DNA of 14,606 nucleotides. It comes from Marvinbryantia sp964455335 (GTDB lineage Bacteria; Bacillota; Clostridia; Lachnospirales; Lachnospiraceae). A program made the position numbers and the translations under genes. Shown here piece by piece: positions 1 to 7,084 of this stretch. Each line of letters begins with the position of its first letter. Within the stretch, counting starts at the first letter, position 1. The stretch spans positions 1 through 14,606 of the forward strand of contig CAYVVW010000040.1 in NCBI GenBank assembly GCA_964455335.1, given 5' to 3'. The notes beneath the pieces were generated by a model. That model was not told where the DNA came from, made no database searches, and saw nothing but the letters and a program-made list of their open reading frames with translations.

Positions 1-1254
1 TCTTTCCGTGTTGGAAGCCGCAAAGAGCGCGTCCTCTGTGACTTGGAATATGGGGCAAGTGCCAAATAGGACAGTCAGATCCGCCTGCCACCCGCCCGCG
101 CACGCCTTCCATTGCAATTTTCGCGCCTGCCCGCCGCATTGTGGCGCTTGTGTCGTTTCCGTGGGTGACATGGCACGCAGATCCAGACTTGTAAGCTGGT
201 TGCCGCTGCAGTCCAGGGTTTGCAATTTGGCGTTGCCCGTGACGCAAAGCTGCGTCAGGAAATTGTCCGCGCAATCCAACTGACGCAGGTTCGGCAGCTG
301 GCCGACATCCAGCTGGGTCAACGCGTTATCCCTGCACACAAGCCCTTTGAAGTAGGGCTTGTAGCCAATGGCAAGGCTCTCCAGCTCATTTCCGGAACAG
401 TCCAGCAGATTGATTGCGGCATCCCCGGTCGCATATACGTTCAAAATATCGGATAAGTCCAGCGTTTTTAGGGAATTGTTTGCGCAATCCAGCCATTGCA
501 GCTTTTTGTTCCCGCCCACGTCAAGCGCCGTAAGCCGGTTGTTTGCGCACCACAGGATTTGCAGGCTGCCATGCCCGGACACGTCCAGTGCCGTCAGGTG
601 ATTTCCCCCGCAATCGAGTGCCGCCAGCTTTTGATTGCCCGTAAGATCCAGGGATTGTAACTGGTTGCGCGCGATGCGCAAGTCCTGCAAATTTTTATTT
701 TGGCGCAAGTCAATGGCGCCGATTTGGTTGTCTGCGCACACCAAGGAGACCAGCGACGGGTTGTTTTCCACGCAAAGCTCCCGCAGCCGGTTTCCGGAAC
801 AAGTCAAGTATTTTAATTTGGGATTTTCGCGCACATCCAAAGACTCCAGCTGGTTGTTGTCGCAATACAGCCCCGCAAGGTTTGGGAAATGCCGCAGCCC
901 CGTCAGATCCTGGATGCCCTTTTGCACCACGTCGATTTCCGTGACCGCCCGGCACTCCGCTTCACTCAAAATGCCGTCGCCGTCCTGATCAATCGGCGAC
1001 GCCCCCTGTTTTTCCTGCAAAAAAGAAAGAAATGCCGCGTCCGGAAAATTCCTCGTATCCAGAGACACACCTGCGATCTCCGCTGTGTCTGCAAGCGCCG
1101 CCCCCTGTTGGCCGGCGGACGATGCCTGCTGTTGGCCGGCAGACTGCGCCTGCTGCTGATCGGCAGACGATGCCGCGACCCGCCCACATAACTGCGAGAT
1201 GCACATCCAGACTGCCGCCACCCCGATACATGCCCACAGATTTCCCTTTCTCAT
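1..1254 (-). CDS. Secreted leucine-rich-repeat protein with EF-hand-like loop (partial, C-terminus outside window)
   Basis: The frame is open for 418 codons from ATG at 1254 to the window edge, with no stop, so the 3' end is missing. A GGAGGA Shine-Dalgarno lies 6 nt before the ATG. Residues 1-29 look like a signal peptide (basic start, hydrophobic core, likely cleavage after VAA), followed by a Gln/Ala/Ser-rich linker (about 30-55). Residues 89-100 (DQDGDGILSEAE) fit an EF-hand/dockerin-type calcium loop. From about 118 to 360 there are some ten leucine-rich repeats of about 21 residues with the pattern LxxLxCxxNxLxxLDxxxN, many with Cys in the LDC/LVC position. This is the internalin-like layout common in Clostridia: a 'FPDAAF' segment, EF-hand loop, then repeats. 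Residues 360-418 leave the repeat. No sortase or anchoring motif is visible because the end is absent. Probable role is surface binding; the ligand is unknown. Confidence 0.88.
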   Translation of the reverse strand, partial: MRKGNLWACIGVAAVWMCISQLCGRVAASSADQQQAQSAGQQQASSAGQQGAALADTAEIAGVSLDTRNFPDAAFLSFLQEKQGASPIDQDGDGILSEAECRAVTEIDVVQKGIQDLTGLRHFPNLAGLYCDNNQLESLDVRENPKLKYLTCSGNRLRELCVENNPSLVSLVCADNQIGAIDLRQNKNLQDLRIARNQLQSLDLTGNQKLAALDCGGNHLTALDVSGHGSLQILWCANNRLTALDVGGNKKLQWLDCANNSLKTLDLSDILNVYATGDAAINLLDCSGNELESLAIGYKPYFKGLVCRDNALTQLDVGQLPNLRQLDCADNFLTQLCVTGNAKLQTLDCSGNQLTSLDLRAMSPTETTQAPQCGGQARKLQWKACAGGWQADLTVLFGTCPIFQVTEDALFAASNTER

Positions 1255-1301
1255 CCGATTTCCTCCATGACGCGTCCTGTGATTTCACACAACTCCCCCT
1301 T

Positions 1302-1330
1302 ATTCTACCCAATTTGGCAACAAATAGCAA
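1302..1330 (-). promoter_or_regulatory. Sigma-A-like promoter of the leucine-rich-repeat gene
   Basis: Read on the minus strand, a -35 TTGCTA (1325-1330) and a -10 TAGAAT (1302-1307) are separated by 17 nt. Transcription would start near 1295, giving a leader of about 40 nt before the ATG at 1254. A short dyad, TGTGA-AA-TCACA read on the minus strand, lies at 1278-1289 just inside the transcript. Confidence 0.55.
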
Positions 1331-1346
1331 TCTCTTTTCAATGGGC

Positions 1347-1375
1347 TTGCAACTTTTCCAAAATTTCGCTATACT
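1347..1375 (+). promoter_or_regulatory. Sigma-A-like promoter of plsC
   Basis: A -35 TTGCAA (1347-1352) and a -10 TATACT (1370-1375) have an ideal 17-nt spacer. The predicted start, about 1382, falls inside the palindrome at 1377-1422, so the palindrome either forms the first hairpin of the mRNA or acts as a DNA site over the start point. Confidence 0.7.
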
Positions 1376-1376
1376 A

Positions 1377-1422
1377 CTATCGCAAACGTCAAAACGATTT
1401 TCAAATTTGTCGTTTGCGATAG
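1377..1422. repeat. Palindromic element, copy 1 (upstream of plsC)
   Basis: The outer arms CTATCGCAAACG (1377-1388) and CGTTTGCGATAG (1411-1422) are perfect 12-bp inverted repeats. Inside them, after one mismatch, CAAA (1390-1393) pairs with TTTG (1406-1409), leaving a 12-nt loop. The same design recurs at 2204-2243 on the other side of plsC. It covers the predicted plsC start point. There is no T-run after it, so it is not an ordinary terminator. Confidence 0.8.
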
Positions 1423-1453
1423 GTGCAGTTTCATGGATTGGGAGGTTTGTGCG

Positions 1454-2194
1454 ATGTTTCGTTTTTTGGTAGTGGTTTTGACGGTAGTTGGTTTTCTGAT
1501 TTTTACGCTGCCCGTGCTGCTGGTGGAGTGGGTGATCGGGAAATGGAACCCATATCTGCGCGACATTTCTTCCCTGCGGATCGTGCAGGGCGCGTTTCGC
1601 CTGATTTTGTGGGAGTCCGGCGTGCGCCTGACCCTGATTGGCTTTGAGCATGTGCCAAAGGATGAGACCGTGCTCTATGTCGGCAACCACTGCAGTTATT
1701 TTGATGTCCTGCTCACATATTGCCGCTGCCCCGGGCTGACCGGCTATGTGGCAAAGGACAGCATGGAAAAAATCCCCTTGCTCTCCACTTGGATGAAGCG
1801 CCTGTATTGCCTGTTTTTGAACCGCACCGACTTGCGCGCGGGGCTAAAGACCATTTTGGCCGGCATCGACCAGATGAAGCGGGGGATCTCCATGTGCATT
1901 TTCCCCGAGGGCACGCGCAGCAAAACCGGAGAAATGCTTCCTTTTAAGGAAGGAAGCCTCAAAATGGCGGAAAAGACCGGCTGCGCCATCATCCCGATGG
2001 CCATCACAAACTCGGCGGAGATCTTTGAAAACCATTTCCCCAAAATCCGCCCCGCACACGTGATTCTCGAATATGGCAAGCCGATCTACCCCAACGCCCT
2101 CAGCAAGGAAGAGCGAAAGTTCCTCGGCGCGTACACGCGCGACGCCATCCAGGAAATGCTGGACGGGCACAAGCCCCTGATGCTGGCCGAGTAA
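1454..2194 (+). CDS. plsC: 1-acyl-sn-glycerol-3-phosphate acyltransferase (PlsC family)
   Basis: The product transfers an acyl chain to the sn-2 position of lysophosphatidic acid, giving phosphatidic acid for membrane lipid synthesis, at the cytoplasmic membrane. With the chosen start it has 246 residues, normal for the family. Residues 1-26 form a hydrophobic N-terminal membrane segment. The acyltransferase motif I NHxxxxD is NHCSYFD (78-84); motif III is FPEGTRS (150-156), the substrate-binding site; VIPMAITN-like motif IV appears as IIPMAITN (179-186). The ATG at 1454 has GGGAGG 8 nt upstream; an in-frame ATG at 1433 has no ribosome binding site, so the shorter form is preferred. It is a single-gene unit, divergent from the leucine-rich-repeat gene, with palindromic elements on both sides. 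The exact lysolipid substrate cannot be told from sequence. Confidence 0.92.
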   Translation: MFRFLVVVLTVVGFLIFTLPVLLVEWVIGKWNPYLRDISSLRIVQGAFRLILWESGVRLTLIGFEHVPKDETVLYVGNHCSYFDVLLTYCRCPGLTGYVAKDSMEKIPLLSTWMKRLYCLFLNRTDLRAGLKTILAGIDQMKRGISMCIFPEGTRSKTGEMLPFKEGSLKMAEKTGCAIIPMAITNSAEIFENHFPKIRPAHVILEYGKPIYPNALSKEERKFLGAYTRDAIQEMLDGHKPLMLAE

Positions 2195-2203
2195 CCGCCC
2201 CTT

Positions 2204-2243
2204 TCTATCATAAACGACAAATATATTTGCCGTTTACGATAGA
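2204..2243. repeat. Palindromic element, copy 2 (downstream of plsC)
   Basis: Arms 2204-2216 and 2231-2243 are inverted repeats matching at 12 of 13 positions (TCTATCATAAACG against CGTTTACGATAGA). After a mismatch, the inner CAAA (2218-2221) pairs with TTTG (2226-2229) around TATA. The order CTATC-x-x-AAACG-n-CAAA...TTTG-n-CGTTT-x-CGATAG is the same as in copy 1 at 1377-1422. It starts 9 nt after the plsC stop and has no T-run after it. Confidence 0.78.
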
Positions 2244-2292
2244 CCCTCCGGGGGATGCGCATCAAACGGTCTCGCGTTCCACAAGAGAAAAC

Positions 2293-2329
2293 CGGCATAG
2301 CCGCATTTCCCGGCCATGCCGATTTTTTT
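2293..2329 (+). terminator. Rho-independent terminator of plsC, probably bidirectional
   Basis: CGGCAT-a-GCCG (2293-2303) pairs with CGGC-c-ATGCCG (2311-2321) around a 7-nt loop, followed by seven T (2323-2329). On the minus strand the same hairpin is followed by GTTTTCTCTTG, so it can also end the cysE-to-DUF1002 operon, whose last stop codon is at 2490. Confidence 0.85.
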
Positions 2330-2371
2330 ATCATGATGTCAAGGTAGAAAGCCCTTTCCCAAGATCGGCAC

Positions 2372-2467
2372 GATGTTCCATCGTGCCAAATGCCCGATAA
2401 GACATCGTGCCAAATGCTCGATGTTCCATCATTCCAAATGCTCGATGAGACATCGTGCCAAATGCCC
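2372..2467. repeat. Tandem array of four 24-bp units with internal dyads
   Basis: Four head-to-tail units occupy 2372-2395, 2396-2419, 2420-2443 and 2444-2467, followed by a broken fifth (GATGTTCGG from 2468). Each unit is GATG-NNN-CATC-like followed by a 13-nt tail close to GTGCCAAATGCYC. The dyad core CGATG-NNN-CATCG is perfect in copies 1 and 4 and one pair short in copies 2 and 3. The three central bases alternate TTC, AGA, TTC, AGA. In copy 1 the symmetry extends outward to GGCACGATG/CATCGTGCC (2367-2375 and 2379-2387). The array lies between the DUF1002 stop codon and the shared terminator, so it would be transcribed in the operon's 3' untranslated region. Confidence 0.85.
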
Positions 2468-2489
2468 GATGTTCGGACGCAAGCTGTGT

Positions 2490-4580
2490 TTAGAACTCTC
2501 CCGTCTCCTCGTCGAAGTCGGCAAATTCATCGGCCACGTCCAGGGATTCCCCATCGTTCACTTCCAGGGTGTCCGACGCGCCGTCCACGCTCTCATCCCA
2601 GACGGCATCCTGCCCTTCTGCCTCGTCTGCCGGCAGCTCGTCGCTGATCTGCGCGGGATCTCCGAAATCTTGGTCAACTTCCTGCTCGGGGTCCTCCACC
2701 TCGTAGACTTCCTCAAATACCGCCATGATTTGCTCGTACAAAAATTCCGCGTCGCCCACTTCCAGCTCGCAGTCTTTGAGCACTTCCTCGGCATCGGTCA
2801 GGATCAGTCTGCGCACGTATTTGTCAATCTGCACAAGCTGTTCATCCTCGTAGAGGGCGTCTGGCTCTTGCTCGCTGGTGTCCTCCACGATCGTCTGGCT
2901 GATGGTCGGGTCTGACTTTTCCATCTCGTCCACCGCTTCCACGCCGAGTGTCATGACTTTCAGGACATATTGCTGGATTTTTTCCGGAATCTGTTTTTCG
3001 GCTTCTTCCGTCAGGTAGACTTGCTTGCCCTCGTCTTCGTTGGACACCATGCCATCCACAAACAGTTTCCCAAAGGCTTCCTTGATGGCGTCATAGTTCT
3101 CTTTGTCCGCGTCCTCGAGCATCTCTTCGGAGATCCCTTGCAGGGCATCTTCCGTCTCGCCTTCGGGGGCAGTCGCCTCGGTTTCCTGCGGCATGGCCTC
3201 TCCCTCATCGCCTTGCGGGGTAATCTCCACTCCGCCCTCTGGCGGCAGCATCAGGTCGATTCCGCCATCCTGCGGCTCAGATGCCTCCCCGTTCTCCTGC
3301 GGTTCAGATGTCTCTCCATTCTCCTGCGGGATAATCTCCACTCCACCTTCCGGCGGCAGCATCAGGTCAACACCGCCGTCCTGCGGCGTGGACTCTTCCA
3401 TCCCGCCCGCGGCCGGGTCTGTCTGTGCCGCCTCGCCGCCCTGCGGGTCTTCCACTGAGCCTGTGTCGACATCCCAGCCATCCCACACGTCGGTCTGCTG
3501 CTCGGACTGCGCGGCCTGCTCGGACTGCTCCTGCACTGTCGTCGTAGTATCCGACTCCTGGATGTCGCCGCCGCCCATTGCCTCAAGCGCAGACGGGTCT
3601 GTGTTGTCCAAGATGCTGTCCTGCTCCGCGGGAGCCTCCGGGATTTGGCCGTCCAGGATCACCACGCCGTCCTGCGGCTGTTCCTCGGAAGATGGCTGCT
3701 GCCCCTCTGTCTGCCCCTGCTCCGCCATCGCGGCCTCCAGGGCTGCCTGCTCGGATGCCTGTGCCTGCTCTTCGGCAGCCTTTTGCTCTTCTTGCGTCGC
3801 GCCGGCATCGCCCGCCACATTGGCCTGCACGCGATCCAGGGTGGCCTTTAGCTGAATGATGTCGTACTCCTGCTCCGCGATTTTTTGCATCAATTGCGCA
3901 ATCTCGTCGCTCTCGTCCGTGTCGATGACAACATCGTAGTTGTTGGACACCTCGTTGACGATATTGGTGATCTCGGTGATGTCGGTCACGTTGTTTTCGA
4001 TGACCTGGGTCTTTGTCTCATTGATGATGGCCGTGGCCTTGCTCTGACCGACGCTGTTGGACAGGTTGCCCGTGGTCACAAGCTCCTGGTTCGCAAGGTC
4101 CACCTTGACAGGGTCGAGCGGCTGCTCGCTCGCGTCCTCATAGGCCATGATGATACCCGTCAGCGCGCCCGTGCCGGACACCTTAAACGGGCAGGCCGCG
4201 ACGACCTGGCAGTTGGTCACGCCCGACGTGGACAGGGTGGACGCGATCATGTTGCACGTCACCCATGTAAGGTTTGCCGTCTTGACCTGGATGCCCCCCG
4301 TGCTGGTCGGCGCGACCAGCGCGCAGCTGTACGTGTGCGTGCCGATCTGCTCGAGCGGAACATAAGAGCCAAGGTGGTCTCTCTCATCCTGGTTCGTGAT
4401 CGTGAGGACATCCACCGCGTCATAGCTCACGCCAAAATAGCGCATGATGGTGTCCTTTTGCTCCTGGGTGAGATCCGCGCCCAGGGTCACCACCTTGCGG
4501 CTGTCCGCCATGGCGGGCACCGAGCCCAAAAGCGCGGCGCACGCGCCGAGCAAAAGCCCTTTGATCCATAGTTTCTTCAT
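2490..4580 (-). CDS. Exported DUF1002 (YpuA-like) protein with long acidic C-terminal extension
   Basis: The start is the ATG at 4580, with GGAGGG 7 nt upstream; an in-frame ATG at 4622 lies inside murF and lacks such a site. The product has 696 residues, far longer than the roughly 290-residue Bacillus YpuA family. Residues 1-25 are a signal peptide (cleavage after PAMA). Residues about 30-220 match DUF1002 as I know it (VVTLGADLTQEQKDTIMRYFG near the start, then a central region with YSCALV and GALTGIIMAYE). A likely coiled coil spans 224-285. Residues 255-475 are a Glu/Gln/Pro/Gly-rich linker with a duplicated segment DGG(V/I)DLMLPPEGGVEI (401-415 and 438-452, 37 residues apart) and a PQENGE(T/A)SE tandem between. 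Residues about 480-625 look folded and helical; 625-696 is strongly acidic. The ATG overlaps the murF stop (ATGA), so it is translationally coupled. Function is unknown; an envelope role is inferred from export and neighbours. Confidence 0.85.
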   Translation of the reverse strand: MKKLWIKGLLLGACAALLGSVPAMADSRKVVTLGADLTQEQKDTIMRYFGVSYDAVDVLTITNQDERDHLGSYVPLEQIGTHTYSCALVAPTSTGGIQVKTANLTWVTCNMIASTLSTSGVTNCQVVAACPFKVSGTGALTGIIMAYEDASEQPLDPVKVDLANQELVTTGNLSNSVGQSKATAIINETKTQVIENNVTDITEITNIVNEVSNNYDVVIDTDESDEIAQLMQKIAEQEYDIIQLKATLDRVQANVAGDAGATQEEQKAAEEQAQASEQAALEAAMAEQGQTEGQQPSSEEQPQDGVVILDGQIPEAPAEQDSILDNTDPSALEAMGGGDIQESDTTTTVQEQSEQAAQSEQQTDVWDGWDVDTGSVEDPQGGEAAQTDPAAGGMEESTPQDGGVDLMLPPEGGVEIIPQENGETSEPQENGEASEPQDGGIDLMLPPEGGVEITPQGDEGEAMPQETEATAPEGETEDALQGISEEMLEDADKENYDAIKEAFGKLFVDGMVSNEDEGKQVYLTEEAEKQIPEKIQQYVLKVMTLGVEAVDEMEKSDPTISQTIVEDTSEQEPDALYEDEQLVQIDKYVRRLILTDAEEVLKDCELEVGDAEFLYEQIMAVFEEVYEVEDPEQEVDQDFGDPAQISDELPADEAEGQDAVWDESVDGASDTLEVNDGESLDVADEFADFDEETGEF

Positions 4581-5983
4581 TGCTTTTCCCTCCTTGTTGT
4601 TACTTGTTTGTTTGTCGTGCATGTCAATTCCGCGACGATTTTTTCAAAGTGCAAAAAATGCGACGCTTTCACAAGCACGTTGTCCCCTTTTTGCAGCATC
4701 TGCGGCAGCCGCCCGATGGCTTCCTCCACGGTGGGGACGCACGCGACTTCCACGGCGGGGTTGTTCTCTTTGAATGCCTCGGCCATGTGCCGCGCCAGAT
4801 CGCCCACAAACAGCGCGCAGGAGATGTCCATGCCCGCCATTTGCTCCCCCACCTGCCGGTGCCACGCCGCCGCCTCTGGCCCAAGCTCTCCCATATCCCC
4901 CAAAATGGCCACTTTCCTGCCCGAAAAACCGCAAAGGGTGCGCAAGGAAGCCACCATGGAAGTGGGATTTGCGTTGTAACAGTCGTCCATGACGGTGATG
5001 CCGTTCGCCTTTGTGACGCGAAAGCGCCCGTCCAGGGTCTGCGCCTTTTCGATGCCGCGCCGTATGTCTGCATTTTCCATGCCAAACACCTGCCCGACGG
5101 CCGCTGCCGCCAGGGCATTTCTCACCATGTGCTCCCCCGGGATCGGCACGGTCACGTCCATCGTGCCCTCCCTGTCGCGGATGCGGCAGCGCGTGCCATG
5201 TTCCCCCAGCGCCACCAGGCCGTCCGCGCGCACCGCGCAGGCATCGGACAACCCGAAAAACAGTGGGCGTATCCCATGCACTTCCGAGATCGTCCGCAGC
5301 TTGTCGTCATCCCCGTTGAGCACAACAGCCCCCGTCGGGGAGAGGTATTCGAACATCTCTGTCTTTGCCCGCAGCACGCCGTCGCGGTCTTGCAAAAACT
5401 CCAAATGGCAGTCGCCAATGTTTGTGATGACGCAGACATCGGGCCGCGCAATCTTGGAGAGGCGGCGCATCTCCCCGAAGTGGTTGATGCCCATCTCCAG
5501 AACCGCCACCTCGTCGCCCTCCCTTAGACGAAACACGGTCAGCGGCAGCCCCAGCTCGTTGTTGAAATTCCCCGCGGTCTTTAACACGCGGTATTTTTCG
5601 GAGAGCACGCTTGCGATCAATTCCTTTGTGCTGGTCTTTCCCACGCTCCCCGTGATGCCGACCACTTTCACCGAAAGCTGCGCGCGGTAAAATTCCGCCA
5701 CGTCCATCAGTGCCTTTAATGTGGATCCAACCAGGATGTAAGGCCCCCTCGGGCGCGCGGGCGCGCGCTCGCACAGGACTGCCAGGGCGCCTTTTTCCAT
5801 CACATCATCGATAAACTGGTGGCCGTCCGCCCGCGTTCCAGGGATGGCCGCAAACAGCGCGCCCCTGGCCACCTGGCGGCTGTCTGTCGTAATCTCCGAC
5901 ACTTCCGCCTTTTGCGCCCCTTGCGCGGCAAGCAAGGTCCCGCCGCAGGCGCGGGCGATGTTTTCCAATGTCAAGTTTTTCAT
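4577..5983 (-). CDS. murF: UDP-N-acetylmuramoyl-tripeptide--D-alanyl-D-alanine ligase (MurF)
   Basis: This cytoplasmic ATP-dependent ligase adds the D-Ala-D-Ala dipeptide to UDP-MurNAc-tripeptide, the last step before the lipid-linked stage of peptidoglycan synthesis. The 468-residue length is normal. The N-terminal domain contains TTDSRQV (32-38). The ATP-binding loop is GITGSVGKTS (109-118), followed by the Mur-ligase elements NNELGLP (141-147), LEMG (162-165), NIGDCHLEFL (188-197) and DDCYNANPTS (333-342), with LGDMGELG (361-368) in the C-terminal domain. The usual KGSR motif near the end is KASH here (439-442), which I believe is a lineage variant rather than a defect. The ATG overlaps the ddl stop as ATGA (5980-5983), and its own stop overlaps the DUF1002 start in the same way, so all three are translationally coupled. 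Confidence 0.95.
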   Translation of the reverse strand: MKNLTLENIARACGGTLLAAQGAQKAEVSEITTDSRQVARGALFAAIPGTRADGHQFIDDVMEKGALAVLCERAPARPRGPYILVGSTLKALMDVAEFYRAQLSVKVVGITGSVGKTSTKELIASVLSEKYRVLKTAGNFNNELGLPLTVFRLREGDEVAVLEMGINHFGEMRRLSKIARPDVCVITNIGDCHLEFLQDRDGVLRAKTEMFEYLSPTGAVVLNGDDDKLRTISEVHGIRPLFFGLSDACAVRADGLVALGEHGTRCRIRDREGTMDVTVPIPGEHMVRNALAAAAVGQVFGMENADIRRGIEKAQTLDGRFRVTKANGITVMDDCYNANPTSMVASLRTLCGFSGRKVAILGDMGELGPEAAAWHRQVGEQMAGMDISCALFVGDLARHMAEAFKENNPAVEVACVPTVEEAIGRLPQMLQKGDNVLVKASHFLHFEKIVAELTCTTNKQVTTRREKQ

Positions 5984-7023
5984 GATGCCCCCACGTGCCT
6001 TTGCGACACCGCAATCAGCTTTTCACACAAGTCCGCAAATGTCATCCCAAGCGCCGCCGCCTCCTGGGGAAGCAGGCTCGTCGGGGTCATGCCGGGCAGG
6101 GTGTTTGCCTCGAGGCAATAGAGCTGCCCGTCTGTCTCGTCGAGGATGAAATCCATCCTGGCATACCCCGTGATGCGCAGGGCGCGGCAGGCCGAAAGCG
6201 CGCAGTCCTGCACAGCCCGCGTCTGTTCGGGGGAAAGCCGCGCGGGGCACGTCTCGGCGGTATTTCCCGGAATGTATTTGTTCTTGTAGTCGTAAAATCC
6301 GGAAATGGGCGCAATCTCCACAACGGGGTAGGCCTCCCCGCCCACCACGGCGGCGGTCAGCTCCCGCCCCTTGACATATTGCTCCACAAGCAACCGTTCC
6401 TCGTAGGAAAACCCCTCCGCGACCGCGCGGGAAAATTCCTCCTCGTTTTGCACGACATAGACGCCCACGCTCGAGCCACCGCAGGCTGTCTTTACCACCA
6501 GCGGAAAACGCATGCCCAGCTCGCCGGCCGTCTTTTGCTCCCCGCGCTTGGTAAGGATGGCGCAGCGCGGCGTCGGGATGCCATTTTCCAAAAAAATCTG
6601 CTTGGTGATGCTTTTGTCCATCGCCAAGGCGCTGCCAAAATACCCGCAGCCCGTATAGGGTATGCCGAGCAAGTCGAATGCCGCCTGGATCCGCCCGTCC
6701 TCCCCGCACGCCCCATGCAGCGCGAGGAACACGATGTCCGCCGCCTCGCAGGCGGCAAGGACGCCCTGCCCGAAAAACGAGCGGCGGCCAGATTGCATCT
6801 CCCCGATCGCATGGTCAAAGCCATGGATGTAGGCGATTTCCCGCTCCAGGTCATACGTCTCGGGGAACGCTTCCCCCGCGCAAAGCCCCTCTTTTCCGCA
6901 AAACACGTCCAGCAAGATGGCCAAATGGCCTTTCTCCCGCAATGCCTGGCACACTTGCGCGCCGGAAACGATGGAAATCGCGCGCTCCGTGCTCGTCCCG
7001 CCCGCCAATACCACGATTTTCAT
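5980..7023 (-). CDS. ddl: D-alanine--D-alanine ligase
   Basis: The enzyme joins two D-alanines using ATP in the cytoplasm; the dipeptide is the substrate of MurF, encoded next. The 347 residues form an ATP-grasp protein. The N-terminus has the Ddl signature GGTSTERAIS (8-17), with E13 in the place of the catalytic Glu. HGACGEDG (103-110), YTGCGYFGSALAMDK (123-137), VKTACGGSSVGV (177-188), GYARMDF (286-292) and LEANTLPGMT (304-313) follow. The omega-loop sequence FYDYKNKY (243-250) has Tyr where D-Ala-D-Lac ligases of vancomycin-resistant species usually differ, so ordinary D-Ala-D-Ala activity is inferred. The ATG at 7023 has GAGGT 8 nt upstream; the gap to the aminotransferase stop is 61 nt without a terminator, so it is probably in the same transcript. 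Confidence 0.95.
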   Translation of the reverse strand: MKIVVLAGGTSTERAISIVSGAQVCQALREKGHLAILLDVFCGKEGLCAGEAFPETYDLEREIAYIHGFDHAIGEMQSGRRSFFGQGVLAACEAADIVFLALHGACGEDGRIQAAFDLLGIPYTGCGYFGSALAMDKSITKQIFLENGIPTPRCAILTKRGEQKTAGELGMRFPLVVKTACGGSSVGVYVVQNEEEFSRAVAEGFSYEERLLVEQYVKGRELTAAVVGGEAYPVVEIAPISGFYDYKNKYIPGNTAETCPARLSPEQTRAVQDCALSACRALRITGYARMDFILDETDGQLYCLEANTLPGMTPTSLLPQEAAALGMTFADLCEKLIAVSQRHVGAS

Positions 7024-7084
7024 GTCTGATTACCTCACATCTGACCCAACTTTGCGCGCAAGAACCCCCGCAAAAACAAGCCCG

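Noticed and set aside
1278..1289. CRP-like dyad TGTGA-AA-TCACA in the leucine-rich-repeat leader
   Set aside because: Its spacing is much shorter than a CRP site and it lies downstream of the promoter; a 5-bp dyad can occur by chance.
989..1690. Minus-strand open frame (233 codons) spanning the plsC start and the leucine-rich-repeat signal region
   Set aside because: It overlaps both genes out of frame, crosses two promoters, and lacks a ribosome binding site.
2372..2467. Possible CRISPR array
   Set aside because: The 24-bp units are directly adjacent with no unique spacers, and no cas gene is nearby.
3103..3855. Plus-strand Ser/Cys/Pro-rich frame (250 codons)
   Set aside because: It is the antisense shadow of the repetitive Glu/Gln/Pro-rich linker of the DUF1002 protein.
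5980..7023. Vancomycin-resistance-type D-Ala-D-Lac ligase
   Set aside because: The omega loop is FYDYKNKY, with Tyr as in ordinary D-Ala-D-Ala ligases, and no vanH, vanX or vanRS-like genes are present.
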